DNA of 64,000 nt from assembly GCF_034190915.1 (NCBI RefSeq), contig NW_026947484.1:186428982-186492981 (forward strand). The letters are read 5' to 3'. The position numbers were made by a program, and so were the translations under genes. Under the pieces are notes generated by a model that was not told the origin of the DNA, did not search any database, and saw nothing but the letters and a program-made list of their open reading frames with translations. Of the stretch, positions 1 through 11,330 are shown one piece after another. Within the stretch, counting starts at the first letter, position 1. The number at the start of each line of letters is the position of its first letter. The DNA is from Cavia porcellus. Lineage: Eukaryota > Chordata > Mammalia > Rodentia > Caviidae.

Positions 1-59
1 TTTTTTCCCTAAAACTTTATGTTTTTAAAGTAGCTTCAAGTTTGAAGCAAAATTAAGAA

Positions 60-800
60 GAAGGTTACAGGTATTTCCCATATGCCACCCTGCTAAACTT
101 GCAAAGACTCCCCCAATATCTTCCCTCATCAGAGTGGTACATTTATCACAGACGATGAACCTACACTGATACATCATAATCACCTAACATCTTTTGGTTT
201 CATTTGGTTGTTTAAATATATAGATGAGGACATGCTTTATGGTCAGAGTATCATAGAGTCCTTTTGCTATTCTAGAAATGCTCTGTGTTCTGCTTGTTTA
301 TTCCTTTCCTCACTCATAATCACAAGCAATCACTCACTGGTCTTTGTACTATTATATAGTTGCTCTTCTGGGATGTAATATAGCTGGAATCATAACAAGT
401 AGCTTTTTATATGGTTCTTTTTTTTACTTACTAACATACATTTAAATTTTCCCCAAGCCTTTTCAAGACTTTGTAACTCATTTATTTTTTGAGTGCTGAA
501 CAACATGGCATTGTCTAGATGCAGAGAATTTATGTATCTTTGTTGTTTCCAAGCTTGGCAATTATAAATAAACCTTCTATAAAAACCCATGTATAGGTTG
601 TTTTTGCCCATTTAAATTCACAACTGCTTTGACTGAATACCTAGGAGTGTGACTGCTCTACAATACGGTAAGAGAGGGTTTAATTTTCTGAGAAATTGCC
701 AAGCTAGCTTCCAAAAGTAGCTGCATCATTTTGCATTCACACCAGTAACTGTTCCATATTCCCACCAACATACGGTGCTATCAGATTTAGCCAGTCTAAT
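60..800 (-). mobile_element. Old LINE-1 (L1M-type) 3' region
   Basis: Read on the minus strand this matches the 3' end of an old mammalian L1. It includes the 'ggtacatttatcacagacga' block and the late-ORF2 antisense block 'ttgcattcacaccagtaac' near 733-752. It is heavily diverged and 5'-truncated. The short open frame at 390-611 lies inside it and is not a gene. The subfamily cannot be fixed by eye. Confidence 0.75.
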
Positions 801-1089
801 AGGTGTGTGGCTCCAGTGAGCTCTTCAGAGATTTATACCCTTCGTACTTCTGGAGATTTCAGTCTGTTAACTGATCTTAATCCACTTATAAACCTTTCAG
901 GAATTCCCTCCGCACAGTCCTTTCTTTTTCTAAACCACGTTTTGGAAGTCACTACAGTGCTGTTTTACACTACTTATCCGACAGTGTAGGAAGCATGAGA
1001 GTATGGCAAGAGCCAGAATAATCCTAGTACACTAAAATTTCTTTTCCAGTGAAACCTATAGCAAGATTTCAGAAAATAATAAGCTACAC
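801..1089. other. Unassigned non-coding DNA
   Basis: I see no recognisable repeat or gene. The 60-codon open frame at 807-989 has no recognisable features. Confidence 0.5.
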
Positions 1090-1192
1090 AGAAAGAACAG
1101 TTACTACTAATTAGGTACTGTTTTGAGCATTTTGCTTAACACATGGCATGAAGTCAGCATTCCTATGAGGCAGGTGTTAGAATTACCACTAT
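1090..1192 (-). repeat. MIR SINE fragment
   Basis: Contains the antisense MIR core: 'gtactgttttgagcatttt' followed by 'tcctatgaggcaggtgttag'. Old and truncated. Confidence 0.55.
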
Positions 1193-1362
1193 AATGGACC
1201 CCTGACTTAGGAACTCAATTCATTCACAAGGCCTGGCTGGAACTCAAGTTGGTTGTAAGTCAAGACTGTTTTCCCACAAGAAATAATGGAAATATCCATA
1301 ATATTTTCCAAATCTCCCAAAGGATTCCTTTACTAACCTTTTCATAATAAAAAGAATTGTAG

Positions 1363-1445
1363 GGCTGGAGCTTTAGTTTACCAGTGTAAGTGCCTGCCTG
1401 TCAAGTGCAAGGTCATGAATTTTATACCTGGTACCAAAAAAAGGT
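1363..1445 (+). mobile_element. ID-type tRNA-derived SINE
   Basis: Starts 'gggctggagctttagtttac' (a degenerate A-box), continues 'caaggtcatgaattttatac' (B-box region) and ends in a short A tail. This layout matches the other ID copies at 22.4-22.6 kb and 36.6 kb. It is a SINE and not a functional tRNA. Confidence 0.8.
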
Positions 1446-1499
1446 TGTATGTTGTACATAATTTACCAGAAACATCAATAGTTTATTTTCCTAGTGCAT

Positions 1500-1797
1500 C
1501 ACCAAAAGTTATAAAACATGTCTATTTTACCTGAAACAACTTTATTTATTTACTTTTACAAATGTGAGTTTGATTTACTGCACTTATGACTGTGAACTCA
1601 AGTTGCCTCCATTTGCCTATAAAAGCCATAGAATTATCCTTGTTTATATCTGAGTAATATTCCACTGTATAAAAATATCACAACTTTTTAATCCATCTCA
1701 TGATTGATGGACATTTGAATTATTTCCAAGATTTAGCTATTACAAATTGTGCTTCTATAAATATGGGTGCAGATATATCACGGTAGCATGACATACC
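1500..1797 (-). mobile_element. LINE-1 3' fragment
   Basis: Antisense L1 3' end: 'gagtaatattccactgtata' (1651-1670) then 'tgattgatggacatttgaat' (1701-1720). It is collinear with the L1 3' end at 20.3-20.54 kb, sharing among others 'aagttgcct..catttgcctataaa', so both belong to one subfamily. Confidence 0.85.
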
Positions 1798-3205
1798 AGA
1801 AGCTAGCTGTAAATCTTGTATGTATGTATATTTTTCCTTTACCCATTTTTCTTTTCCCTCATCACAGTTTTTCCCTTCCTTTGAACAGTTTCTTCCCAAG
1901 TCATAGTATGTATCGTACATTTTTTTTATTTTCAAGAGAAGGAACAAAAACCAGAAAAATCAAGATGCAAACAAACCTCAAAAAACAAAAACAAAAACAA
2001 ATGACAGCAACAACAATAGCTACGTAGGTTTTTAAAACAAGATGGTAGGAATGGAAAAATGGTTGTTATACTGCATATTGTTATCTTCAAAATAGTCACC
2101 CAGGTCACCAGAAACCGGAATAAAACAAAACAGTAAAATGGAACAAAACATTAGATTTCAAAAACTAGACAGAAGGATATCCTCCACAGTTACCACAGTG
2201 AGCAAGCACTACCATCCTCCAAGTAGATGCCCAGACCAGCAGCCCCATGCCTGCAAAGTCAATCAGACAATAGAAGCATCAAGTGATTCCTTTCACCTCG
2301 GTTGCTATCTTACCCCGAGTCCTCCAAATCAGCCAGTTGCTTGGGGTGGAGGTGGGGAGCTGGCTATTCTGTCTCCCACCTCTCACACTGGCTATTTTGC
2401 AGGAGGGTGTGCTTTGTCCTCTTGCTGAGTAGTCTCCTCCCGATCCCAATGGCGGTGCCCAGTTCACAGAAGGGCCCAGAAAAAACAATTTCATACTGTG
2501 CTCACGTTCAACTTGACACCCTTGGTTTGAGGAAGAGAGGATGAAGTGGAAGATGATTTTTGTTTAGAAATGGAGTCCCCTTCCAGAATCTGGATCTGTG
2601 ATGTCCTTTGTCTCCTTCAGAGAGTCTGGAGCCCACTAGGACCTGCTTCTGCTCCTACGTCTCATCCTTTTCAGAACTAAAAAGTGATCCAAGGTTGTCT
2701 GTTTCTGTCTTTGCCTTAACACTGTTCTCTTCTATTGTGGTTACTTGCTATACCTTCCCTTCTTCCTTAGCTCATTTTCTAGCTTTTTGGAAGTCATTCT
2801 GGTGTCAGTAATCATGGAGAGTCCATAAAGCACTGATCAAGATCATGTCCACAAACACATGCCTCTTAGTTTGGACTGATGCTCACAATGCTTAGATATT
2901 GCCAGTCTTTCTTTCTTTGTAAGCACACAAGTGGTTGGCACTTGGATGGTAATCAAGACTTTGGACCTAGATTAAACCTAGGTGAGGCTAGTTATAACTT
3001 GAAGGTCAACTATATCTATCTATCTATTTATTTATTAATTCATTTACGTTTTCAGGTATATCTTATTTGTTCTTTGTTAATTGTTTCACTCTTTGTAATT
3101 GATTGAGAATCAGCAAGAATTAAAATCAAGTTGAGGAAATCCTCAATAAATGTGTAGGCATATCAAGAATATAGGTTTCCAGAAATACTGAATAATACAT
3201 CAATA
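1798..3205. other. Unassigned DNA with a GC-richer block at about 2110-2820
   Basis: An A-rich stretch (about 1930-2000) with CAAAAA units precedes a block of about 700 bp whose composition is less AT-rich than its surroundings. Several overlapping open frames of 67-96 codons run on both strands there (2138-2428, 2279-2494, 2302-2544, 2608-2811). No protein family or repeat is recognised. A decayed LTR or an old retrocopy would both fit. Confidence 0.35.
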
Positions 3206-3400
3206 ATGGCTGCCTTTTATGAAGTACCAGAATTTTAACCTAATTTAGTTTAAAAACAACTCCCTGAGGCTACTATATTATTAGTCCCTTTTTTATTGAG
3301 GAGCTAACTGAGATGTTAAGGACCCTGAGGGTTTCTTAGGGTTATGCACGGGGCAAGCAACAGAGGTTGGATCGTACAAGTGTATCTTAGGTGAAGGCCT
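3205..3400 (-). repeat. Probable MIR SINE
   Basis: Resembles reverse MIR: 'ttattgaggagctaactgag' then 'ggtttcttagggttatgcac', the usual 'gaggaaactgaggc ... acttgcccaagg' region in degraded form. Confidence 0.45.
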
Positions 3401-3734
3401 CTGATCTGTTCAATGTCATACTGTATGCTGGTCTCAAAAGAAAAACTACTACTTACTTCTTCTACCTCTTAACAAGGAGACATGGAGGTAGAAGAGTAAC
3501 AGATAAAAGTGTTGTATGCAAAACAGGTTCAGTGCATTTTTTAGATTCATGAGGTAGTTAACAACTGCACATATTTAAGCTGTAAGTTTTATGGAATTAT
3601 ATACATATATAGATATATAGAGAGGCTGCCAAAAGTGTATATAAGAAAAAGAAAATCTTTTATATTTTAGACATCATTAAACTAATCAAGTTACCTCTGG
3701 CCTATACAATTACCAAGGTGTTCAGAGTAGTGGC

Positions 3735-3975
3735 TGATATTCTCCATACACTCATATGTACAGTGACCCTCTGAGATCTATTTCCCCTGGGCAGAAGTGA
3801 ATGACACTAGAATTCAATAGTAAACAGTTGCCACCCAGGCACTAGAAGGAAGACTAAGCACGGAGATAGAGACGGGAGCAGCACACAAACAGCTGTGACT
3901 CCAACTCAGAGATTTGCTGGGTCAGTTTTAGAGCAACTGTTTTTCACAGGTGACCTAGTTGGTTTGCAATAAGCT
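3735..3975. repeat. Copy A of an unidentified duplicated sequence
   Basis: This segment is clearly related to 6230-6432 in the same orientation. Shared blocks include 'cactaga', 'ggaagac', 'cacaaacagctg', 'ctgggtcag', 'ttttagagca', 'tttttcaca' and 'caataagct'. By eye identity is near three quarters over about 200 bp. It is not one of the SINE or LINE families recognised here. It could be an LTR fragment or a local duplication. Confidence 0.7.
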
Positions 3976-3999
3976 GAGTCTATTTTGCCAGCCTCTGTA

Positions 4000-4480
4000 T
4001 ATGAATACATATATATGCATGCATCACCTTAATCAAGTTTATGAGAGTATTCAGCATTCCCAAAAAGTCTTATCGCCCTTTACGATCTGCTGCTCCCGTC
4101 CCCAGGCAACTACATTATCTGCTGTCATAATACATTAGAGTGCATTTCTTAGAATGTTACATAAATGAAATCATACAGGATATATTCTTTGTAGTTTGGC
4201 TTTTGCAGCCAGTGTAATTATTTTAGTATTCATGCATATAGTTGTGTATATCAATAGTTATCACCTTTGATTGCTAAGTTGCATTCCGTTGTGTGACTGT
4301 ACCACAATTTGGTTATCTATTCACCTGGAGGTGGATAGAAGTTTTGTTTGTTTGCATTTCAGATCTACTACAAATAAAGTTTCTATGGGGATTTAAATAA
4401 AACTATTTTTGTGGAATTATGCTTTCATGGCTCTTGCATAAATACAGTGCCTAGAAACAGGATAGCTGGGGAATTGGTGG
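4000..4480 (-). mobile_element. Old LINE-1 3' fragment
   Basis: Antisense L1 features: 'cccaggcaactacattatct' (4102-4121), 'ctaagttgcattccgttgtg' (4275-4294) and 'tttggttatctattcacctg' (4308-4327). Heavily diverged. Confidence 0.7.
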
Positions 4481-4528
4481 AGTATTATGAAACTATCATA
4501 CCAAAGTATTATGAAACTATCCTATCAA
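4481..4528. repeat. 24-bp unit in two tandem copies
   Basis: The unit beginning 'agtattatgaaactatc' occurs at 4481 and again at 4505 with few differences: a small local duplication. Confidence 0.85.
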
Positions 4529-5520
4529 AGATCTCATCAGAGAAGTCTTTAAACTAAAGATCACATGAATTTAGGCAAAGAATGGATACGTCTTATTCTT
4601 TATATTTGGAAAGTACCACACATTAACATAGGCACATCAACAGAACAAGCCTCTCATGTTAGGCTTGCTCTCTGCTCAGTGCCAAAGGCAGGATCCAGTT
4701 GCTGCTTTGAAGGGAGTTCTGATTTTTCATGCCCTTAAAGCAGTACTTGGCACTTCCCTTGGCACTCAGTATACTGTCTGCCATAGATTGATTCACAGGA
4801 AACAAGGTTCGGGCAAAAGTAGATAAGATGCTCACTATATTTTAAAGGAAAAATTATTTCTATTTACTTTAAAAACAAACACTGATCCTGTTAAGGAAAG
4901 AACGTCTCAGAATGTAAACAAAAAGCTATAAGGAGAGATCACAATTCCAGAGGAGCTTTTCTTCCTCAGAATTCTGCAGCAAATAGATTATGGGCTGATG
5001 TCCCAGGGTAAGCCACAGATATCTTTCTTCTCTAATATTACAGGTTCCACCTTTTCTTTAATGTACTTCTAGAAGACAACATTCAGATCCAAAATAAATT
5101 TCCAAGGATCTTAAAGTGCTTAAAAGATCTTATTCTTTCTAAGATCCCACAAAAAAACCCTACTCTTCTCTTTCTAGAAATTCCAATAGCCATAATCTCC
5201 ACCTGTGCCCCAACCCACTATCCCTCCCACCAGATCGAAGCCCAAATTCTTCCCACAGCCTGCACTACCTCTCACCCACCGTCCTCTTGAAATGAGCCTT
5301 CCATTGCCTACTTTCTCTCAGTCTCATTGTATACTCCCCAAGCCCCATTCTGCCTGCCATTCTGTAAGCATCTAGCCATGACTGATCACACTATCTTTGT
5401 GGCCACCTACCTTGCTTTTACTGGCAGGACTAGATGAAGGGCATTTTAATTCAAAGCCTGGAGTTCTAACCATAAAGATGATCTACTGTTTGGTGTCTTG
5501 GGAGCTTGAGACTAATAGGT
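4529..5520. other. Unassigned non-coding DNA
   Basis: No gene, SINE or LINE recognised. A pyrimidine-rich patch lies at about 5150-5350. No long open frame. Confidence 0.5.
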
Positions 5521-5524
5521 ACAG

Positions 5525-5915
5525 TAGTGCTGTAGTGTGAATTTGGAGTGTGGCAACCGCCGAAGAGTCATCTGTTGGGAACTTAATCCCCAAGGTGGCA
5601 ATATTGAGAAGTTGGTAGAAATTTTTAAGATACGATACTTAGTACAAGACTCTTAGTTAGTTGAGAATGTGTCCTCGAGAGGGATAGCAGGATGTCTCTC
5701 TGATTTTCTTTCCTTTCTGGCAAGGTAGTCACCCACTCCTGTACAACCTTCCAGCACTAAAATCTTCCATAAGATAATACAGCCAGGGGGAAGATTTCTC
5801 CATCTGATTCATGCCATTAGAACTTTTAGCTTCCAGAACTGCAAGACAAATACTTCATTCACTTTGTAAATTGGCCTACTTTAGGTATTACTGCTACAAA
5901 AAGCTGATTAATAAA
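5525..5915 (+). mobile_element. Old MaLR-type solo LTR
   Basis: Shows the MaLR LTR order: 'tgttgggaacttaatcccca' (5574-5593) near the 5' side and 'agcttccagaactgcaagac' (5828-5847) near the 3' side, ending around 'aaaaagctgatta'. Retroviral-like LTR of the ERVL-MaLR group, diverged, with no internal region visible. Confidence 0.65.
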
Positions 5916-6204
5916 AGCTCCTCAACACACTCTATTTTGGGGAAGCTTTAATATTTATCTGGTCTCAACTTCAGAGCATGGAACCATATTTAGAATTTTG
6001 GAAATACAGAAATACATCAACTTGGCTTATAGTGGAACCATTTATAGGAAAATCCTCAAGGAGCTTCAGGGACACTCATTCCTCACCGTAATACCAGGTA
6101 AATCTACCATATTGAAACTAAATTTAGGTTTAGTGGGAAAAGGTGCTTTATGAGGCTTCAAACATTACACTTACCATAAAGACATTTGTAATAAATATCA
6201 CTGA

Positions 6205-6445
6205 TTGAAATTCTGAGAACAGATGTAGAAGAACACACATCTACCTCCTCTGGATATAAGTGAAGGACACTAGAGTTGGAGAGTAAGCAATGGCTATGTG
6301 GACACTAAAAGGAAGACCGGTCCGGGGTGGAGACAGAGATGGAAGCAATCCACAAACAGCTGCAACTCCAGCCCAGGGTTTCTGCTGGGTCAGCTTTAGA
6401 GCAGGTTATTTTTCACAATTGTTTCACAATAAGCTTAGTTAACTG
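6205..6445. repeat. Copy B of the unidentified duplicated sequence
   Basis: Homologous to 3735-3975, same strand. It retains 'ccacaaacagctgcaactcc' and 'tgctgggtcagctttagagc' but lacks about 18 bp before 'caataagct' that copy A has. The copies are about 2.5 kb apart with an L1 fragment and an LTR between them. Confidence 0.7.
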
Positions 6446-6735
6446 AAACTGATTTTGATTAGCTACAAGATTGAGCACTAAAGTGAAAGAGTTCTAACAC
6501 TGCAAATATTGTTCTGCAAAAATTTTGTTCTGTTTGTTTTAAATCCAATATCTATATTAAAGCTTGCAAGGATTTTTTATTTAACTTATTTTTATCATCC
6601 ATTAAGGAAAAAAATTAAGCTTCAGATAGTTTAAATCTCGAGAAATGAGAATCTTTACAGAGTTGCTACAAGATAAAAAGCTCTTAATACAAAGCCAGGA
6701 ACATGACAAGTGCGATTAATTATTTGCATATAATA

Positions 6736-7125
6736 TTAAAACCAACCATTGTAGGTAACGTGAGTATTTGCAAAGCAAAGGAAAGATGAAGTTTCAAGGT
6801 TTCCAGAAAGGGTGTGTTTCTTTATGATCTGTGACAGCGCTCCTGTGGTGAGATTAGCCTTCAGTGACAGATCAGGGACGACTTCCAGGTGTAATTCCTT
6901 GTTATGGCTCAGATTCTTTTCCGGCAAAGTCCCTCTCTGCACATTCAAGGCAAATATCAAGAGTAAACCTGAACAACAAATGAGTACAGAGCCAGTCTCA
7001 ATGTCTGTTTTCATGTAGAAGAAATAAATATCGGAACACTGCCTGGAAGCGCACCTGCTTCCCAGACAGCACTGGAAAATGTTACTTCCCTGTTCTTCAG
7101 GGTGACTCTGACCTCTCCAAACCAC
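6736..7125 (-). CDS. Unidentified 129-codon open frame, possible exon or chance ORF
   Basis: The frame is read on the minus strand. From an internal Met (genomic ATG ending at 7018) it encodes a short polar N-terminus, then a hydrophobic run of about 16 residues rich in Leu, Ile, Val, Cys and Ala, then a polar Lys/Glu/Asn-containing region. That resembles a signal peptide or single membrane segment followed by a soluble tail. I recognise no family. It does not overlap any repeat I can identify, unlike the other long frames here, and it retains several CpG-containing codons. The sequence before the internal Met is a poor Kozak context and no convincing splice sites or promoter are visible. A chance open frame, an exon of an unidentified gene, or a non-coding transcript are all possible. 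Confidence that it is coding is low. Confidence 0.12.
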   Translation of the reverse strand: MVWRGQSHPEEQGSNIFQCCLGSRCASRQCSDIYFFYMKTDIETGSVLICCSGLLLIFALNVQRGTLPEKNLSHNKELHLEVVPDLSLKANLTTGALSQIIKKHTLSGNLETSSFLCFANTHVTYNGWF

Positions 7126-7670
7126 AAATTGATGGACTCCTGTAACCCTAAGGTCGTGGCTACAATTTATTCAGTCCTCAAATGGAGTCTAGTGCATATG
7201 TCATAGCTAAAAAAGGAAACAGATTCAACCATTAAAAGAGCAAGGGCGGAATCAGTTTCCTTCTAGAGAAATTCATTGCTATTACTTGTTCATACTCACA
7301 GATCTCAGAGCAGAGCCAGTTGTAAAATCCCTGCTATTCTTGTAAACCTAAGATGGCCAGTTATTTTCCACCTTCTTCAAGCACCACATAAGTTCTGTTT
7401 GCTGACAAAGACAGTGAGAACTGATCAGCTGCCTATATATTCTGTAGCAAATATAAAATGAAGCTGAGCTAGGTTTTCCCTGCAGCCATGAATAAAAAAA
7501 TTATAAACTGCTTCTTGATAATGAACCGCTACTGGATATATCTTTACTCATAACTAACATGAATGATACTCAAGGCAAAGCACTGGTAAGCCAAACCTTT
7601 ATAGATTTATGCATTACGGCTTTGTGTGTTGAAAGGAATAAACTTCAGGCATGACTGACTATAAATTTGG
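7126..7670. other. Unassigned non-coding DNA
   Basis: No gene or repeat recognised. The 61-codon frame at 7276-7461 shows nothing protein-like. Confidence 0.5.
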
Positions 7671-7674
7671 GCTC

Positions 7675-7835
7675 CACTATAATAAGAACTTGAACAAGTG
7701 ACTTAAAACCTCTCAGTCTCAGTTTTACTCACTCTCTGTGGGATAATAAGCCTCGACTGGCAGAGTTGTTGTATCCATTAAAAGATATGAATGTTTATCA
7801 GAGTACTTCATACATAAGACTTCAATGAATGCTAA
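7675..7835 (+). repeat. MIR SINE
   Basis: Sense MIR layout: 'acttgaacaagtgacttaaa' then 'cctctcagtctcagttttac', then 'gggataataagcc' and a 3' end resembling 'cttcaatgaatgctaattta'. Confidence 0.8.
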
Positions 7836-9570
7836 TTTATTTTTCATCTGGAAAAAAGAAGTTAGATACTGCTCTCAAAATTCATCGCAGTATTCTGCTG
7901 GCCAAGATGTCAAGTATCACGATGAACTTGTTAGGAACCCATCTTATCAGCTTGTCATCATGTTTCCTGAATATTAAAGGAAATTCCAAAACCAAATACT
8001 CTGACCAGCAGAAAACCAGTAATGAAAAGGACATTTGAAGCCCCTATCTGCTCCCCCAGTGACTACAGCTCACACTCTTTTAAATCAATGTCATTTTGGG
8101 GGTACTTTTAGCTATTACAAAATTTTTTTAATTAGCTGAATTAGTTACAAGGAAGCTGAAATTTGCTTCCCTATAACAGTCACCCACTGATGAATTCTAA
8201 TTCTGTCTTCTAAGCCACAGACAAAAATGTTAATATGCTCAACACAAAGGATGCTATTGTGGTGATGAGACAGAATAGCCACTAAAATCTAGATTTAGCA
8301 GAATACGAAGGGCCTCATAGGGTTGTCATTCTCTCCTGGGGTACAGAGATTCTTAAATGAGGTGAGTGGTTGAGTTAAGTGATCCTCAAACTGTTCTCTT
8401 GAGATTGACCTAAAAGAGGGTTGACCCTTTCACATCCATGGAGTGATAGGAGGCTATTTTACCATTTTCTTTGTAGAGCTGAAGAAGCAAAAAGATCCTA
8501 AGATAAAAGACAAGGTGTTTTTTATCTCATAGGCACCCACCTACTCATCAATAACACCTGTTGCACACCAACTATGGAAAGTAGGACAGAGTTATCATTT
8601 TAAAAAATATCTTACCAGGCAATGAGAGTCTGGTAAAGAAGGATTTTCATGATGCTCCTTTGAGGAATAATAAACATAGACGATAAAATCACAAAGACAC
8701 TTATATCACTCATTAGTGAATTTTTAAAATGTAGATCTTCAATGTTTTCTCTTTTAATTACTGTAAGCCATAAAGCCTACTGTCAGTAATTCTAAAGCAA
8801 AAGACCAAAAATAGGAATTCACAATTGATTCCACTGCTGTCATTGCAAAATTAAAGGTACTAAATCTTGAAGGAAAAAATGAAAGATAAATTGTGACTGG
8901 TCTTGTATTCTCATTCTTATATTTAGCGTATGATGATTTTTGTTACTGTGTATGTAAGGATTTTTTCTTTGGGGAAGCCATAATAACAGAAGGCTAGAAT
9001 ATTACATTAGGTATGAAGATTTGAGGCTTCAATTAGGTATCAGAAAGAATCCAGAGATCTCTTTTAGTGAGCAAAAACTAGTAAATCACAGGCTAGCAAT
9101 AGGGAAAAACATCTAATTGCTGCTTAGATGTGGTGGTACAGCCACTAATGAAGCTGTTAAACAGCCAATGAAAACTCGAATATTTATCTAAGCATAGAAC
9201 TAGCCTCCAGCACTGATTATAGAACAGCAGATGGGACAGAAATGGGTGGTTTGCATAGGGAGGCAAAAAGGAAGGAGGTAGGGGAGAGGGGGTTAGTCTA
9301 GAGTTGAGAGCTGAGGCATTCTCTAAACAAGATAAAAAACCTAAAGCCCCCCTGAGGTTCTTTCAGGTCTTCTAGAAGATGTCTCATCTAGCTTACCTAG
9401 ACTTCCAGTGGTCTGCAGAAGGCAAAGACATGCATTTGGTGCTTATGGCCCTCTCTCCATATGCTCAGCCAGTTTCCAGCTTACCATTAGTTATTTCCTC
9501 ACCTATTTCAGAATTGTCAGAGTGCTAGGTCCTTGATTTCTCTACCCTCTACCCTCTGTCCAAAGGAGCT
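7836..9570. other. Unassigned non-coding DNA
   Basis: AT-rich sequence with no recognised gene. The 69-codon frame at 7829-8038 has no family features. Short stretches may be very old repeats but none can be named. Confidence 0.5.
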
Positions 9571-9670
9571 ATTGGCTTGCTGTATTTTATTCCTCATGGT
9601 CATATACAGATATCTCCTGGTGATACAATGGCCTCCAGAGGAAAGCTGGGCCATGCCCTGCAGACCTCTG

Positions 9671-9701
9671 CTGCCCTCCACTGGCCACATCTAGTGGCCA
9701 G
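9671..9701 (-). promoter_or_regulatory. Candidate pair of CTCF-like motifs
   Basis: Bases 9671-9684 (ctgccctccactgg) match the reverse form of the CTCF core consensus SYGCCMYCTRSTGG at 13 of 14 positions. Bases 9684-9697 (gccacatctagtgg) match the same strand at about 12 of 14. The pair also contains a perfect 8-bp inverted repeat (ctggccac/gtggccag, 5-bp loop). Occupancy cannot be judged from sequence, and such matches also occur by chance or inside SINEs. Confidence 0.3.
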
Positions 9702-11105
9702 GATGTGCCTTGCTTTCTCCCATGAGACCAGGTGGACTTCCATATTGCAAAATAGTTTACTGTCCTGGACCACAAAGATACTTAGCATAGGAATGCATCA
9801 TTCTGAAGCCCACGCTTCAAAGAAGAGATAACTTCCTTTCACTTACTAAACACATGCTGAGTGCCACAGTCAAGAAGATGGCAATGCTGTGGAGACAGAT
9901 GAAAAGGACAAGGAGAAGGAACTCTCTGGAAGGTTCCAGCACTGCCTAATTGTGGCTGACCCATTTCCACCAGCCTGATTCTAATATAAGAAAAAACCTC
10001 TCAGTACCTGAATCCCATGTCCAATACTTTCAAGTGTTCCCAGAAATAAATGTCTCTCTTAACCCTGGACTTTTTGTGCCATGCCTACCTCTCTTTTAAG
10101 GCATCAAAGACTAAGACACAGGGCTTGTCTTCCATGGAATTTAACGAAGAAGGAATACAATCAAGGCCCTAAAATACAGATGAAGCATAAGTCATCAGGT
10201 GGCAAAAGCCAAGCTGTAAAAATGTAAATTGGAAAAGGCAGTTAATTAGGACTGTGGTAATAATGAGGAGCATTTAAAGTTGGTCTTTCTAAAACAAAAA
10301 CCTGATCACACATATTTACAAAGAAAATTGAAGATAGAAGGAAGGAATCAAGGAAATAGAGGAAGAATTCCATGACTCTCAAATCCATGGGCTTAGCATT
10401 ACCAAAAAGAGGCAACTTAATCTCTGATTCCCTCCTGGTCAGCTCCTCTCATTGTTCCTAACATCTGCTGGTGGGTCCAGCTAAAAAGTGCCCCAGACCC
10501 ATGGAGAGAATTCCTGGCCTCCCTTCCCACATTATAGACAGGCCCATCATCTGTGCTTCACCTCCTTCTTCCTCCTTCACCTTCTGTTCACTTATTCAGC
10601 TCTATCTTTTCGGCACTTTTTACAGAAAGACAAATTTGGTCTCCAAGCTGTCACCCAGACATTCTCTCATTGGATAGTTGTGTTCTTTCTCTTTGGTTCT
10701 TTCAGTTCAGACCCAATAAACCGGATCCTCAGAACTAATTGGGAAATACCTATGTCCTATCTGTGAAGCTTCATTTAAGATGCTTGACGATTGTTTCTCA
10801 CTGAAGGTCAGTGCTTGCCTGTAATAGACTTCTGCTTATTCATGTTCTAGGATGTTAATAATAAAGCTGATACACATACATTAGATCTTGGATAATTTCA
10901 ATGAGCTAAGCCTGTATTATCTCTAAACAATTTTTGTTTTCTTTGCCCATTGGCTAATGGATTATTCATTTAAACTTTTCTAAAATCACTGTTGGAGTTA
11001 AAAGTTTTGTCTCTGTTGACAGTATCTAATCAATGAGTCTTCAAGCAGTATTAACCCTAATATCCTGTAGGTGCATGTAATTTGAGAAGAAGAAACTAGA
11101 GAGAT
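9702..11105. other. Unassigned non-coding DNA with a pyrimidine-rich patch
   Basis: No gene recognised. At 10440-10770 a C/T-rich stretch carries three overlapping open frames (61-92 codons) and ends near 'acccaataaaccggatcctc', which could be the polyadenylation region of an old LTR, but no LTR ends are visible. Confidence 0.35.
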
Positions 11106-11109
11106 TATG

Positions 11110-11330
11110 AGAATACTGGTAGGATTAGAAACTATTTATGGAGCACTCACAATGTGCCAATCTTTGAGCTAGTTACAGTACATCATAACATCATCTTATC
11201 CCCATGACTGCTTTTTGAACTGAAGGAAATTGAGACTTTGGAGATCAGATTTTTTTGCCTAAGGTTTTCACACATCTGATTTCTAAATCTTCACTTTTAA
11301 TAACATCCCTTTGTCTAGCTGCCTCCCGTA
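11110..11330 (-). repeat. MIR SINE
   Basis: Reverse MIR: 'ggagcactcacaatgtgcca' followed by 'actgaaggaaattgagactt', the degraded 'gaggaaactgaggc' block. Confidence 0.65.

Noticed and set aside
9577..9831. Three overlapping frames on both strands near 9.6-9.8 kb
   Set aside because: Mutual overlap and no recognised family; the patch is better explained by its local GC-richer composition.
10471..10766. Three overlapping plus-strand frames followed by AATAAA
   Set aside because: No homology recognised and no LTR ends or splice signals seen; left as unassigned.
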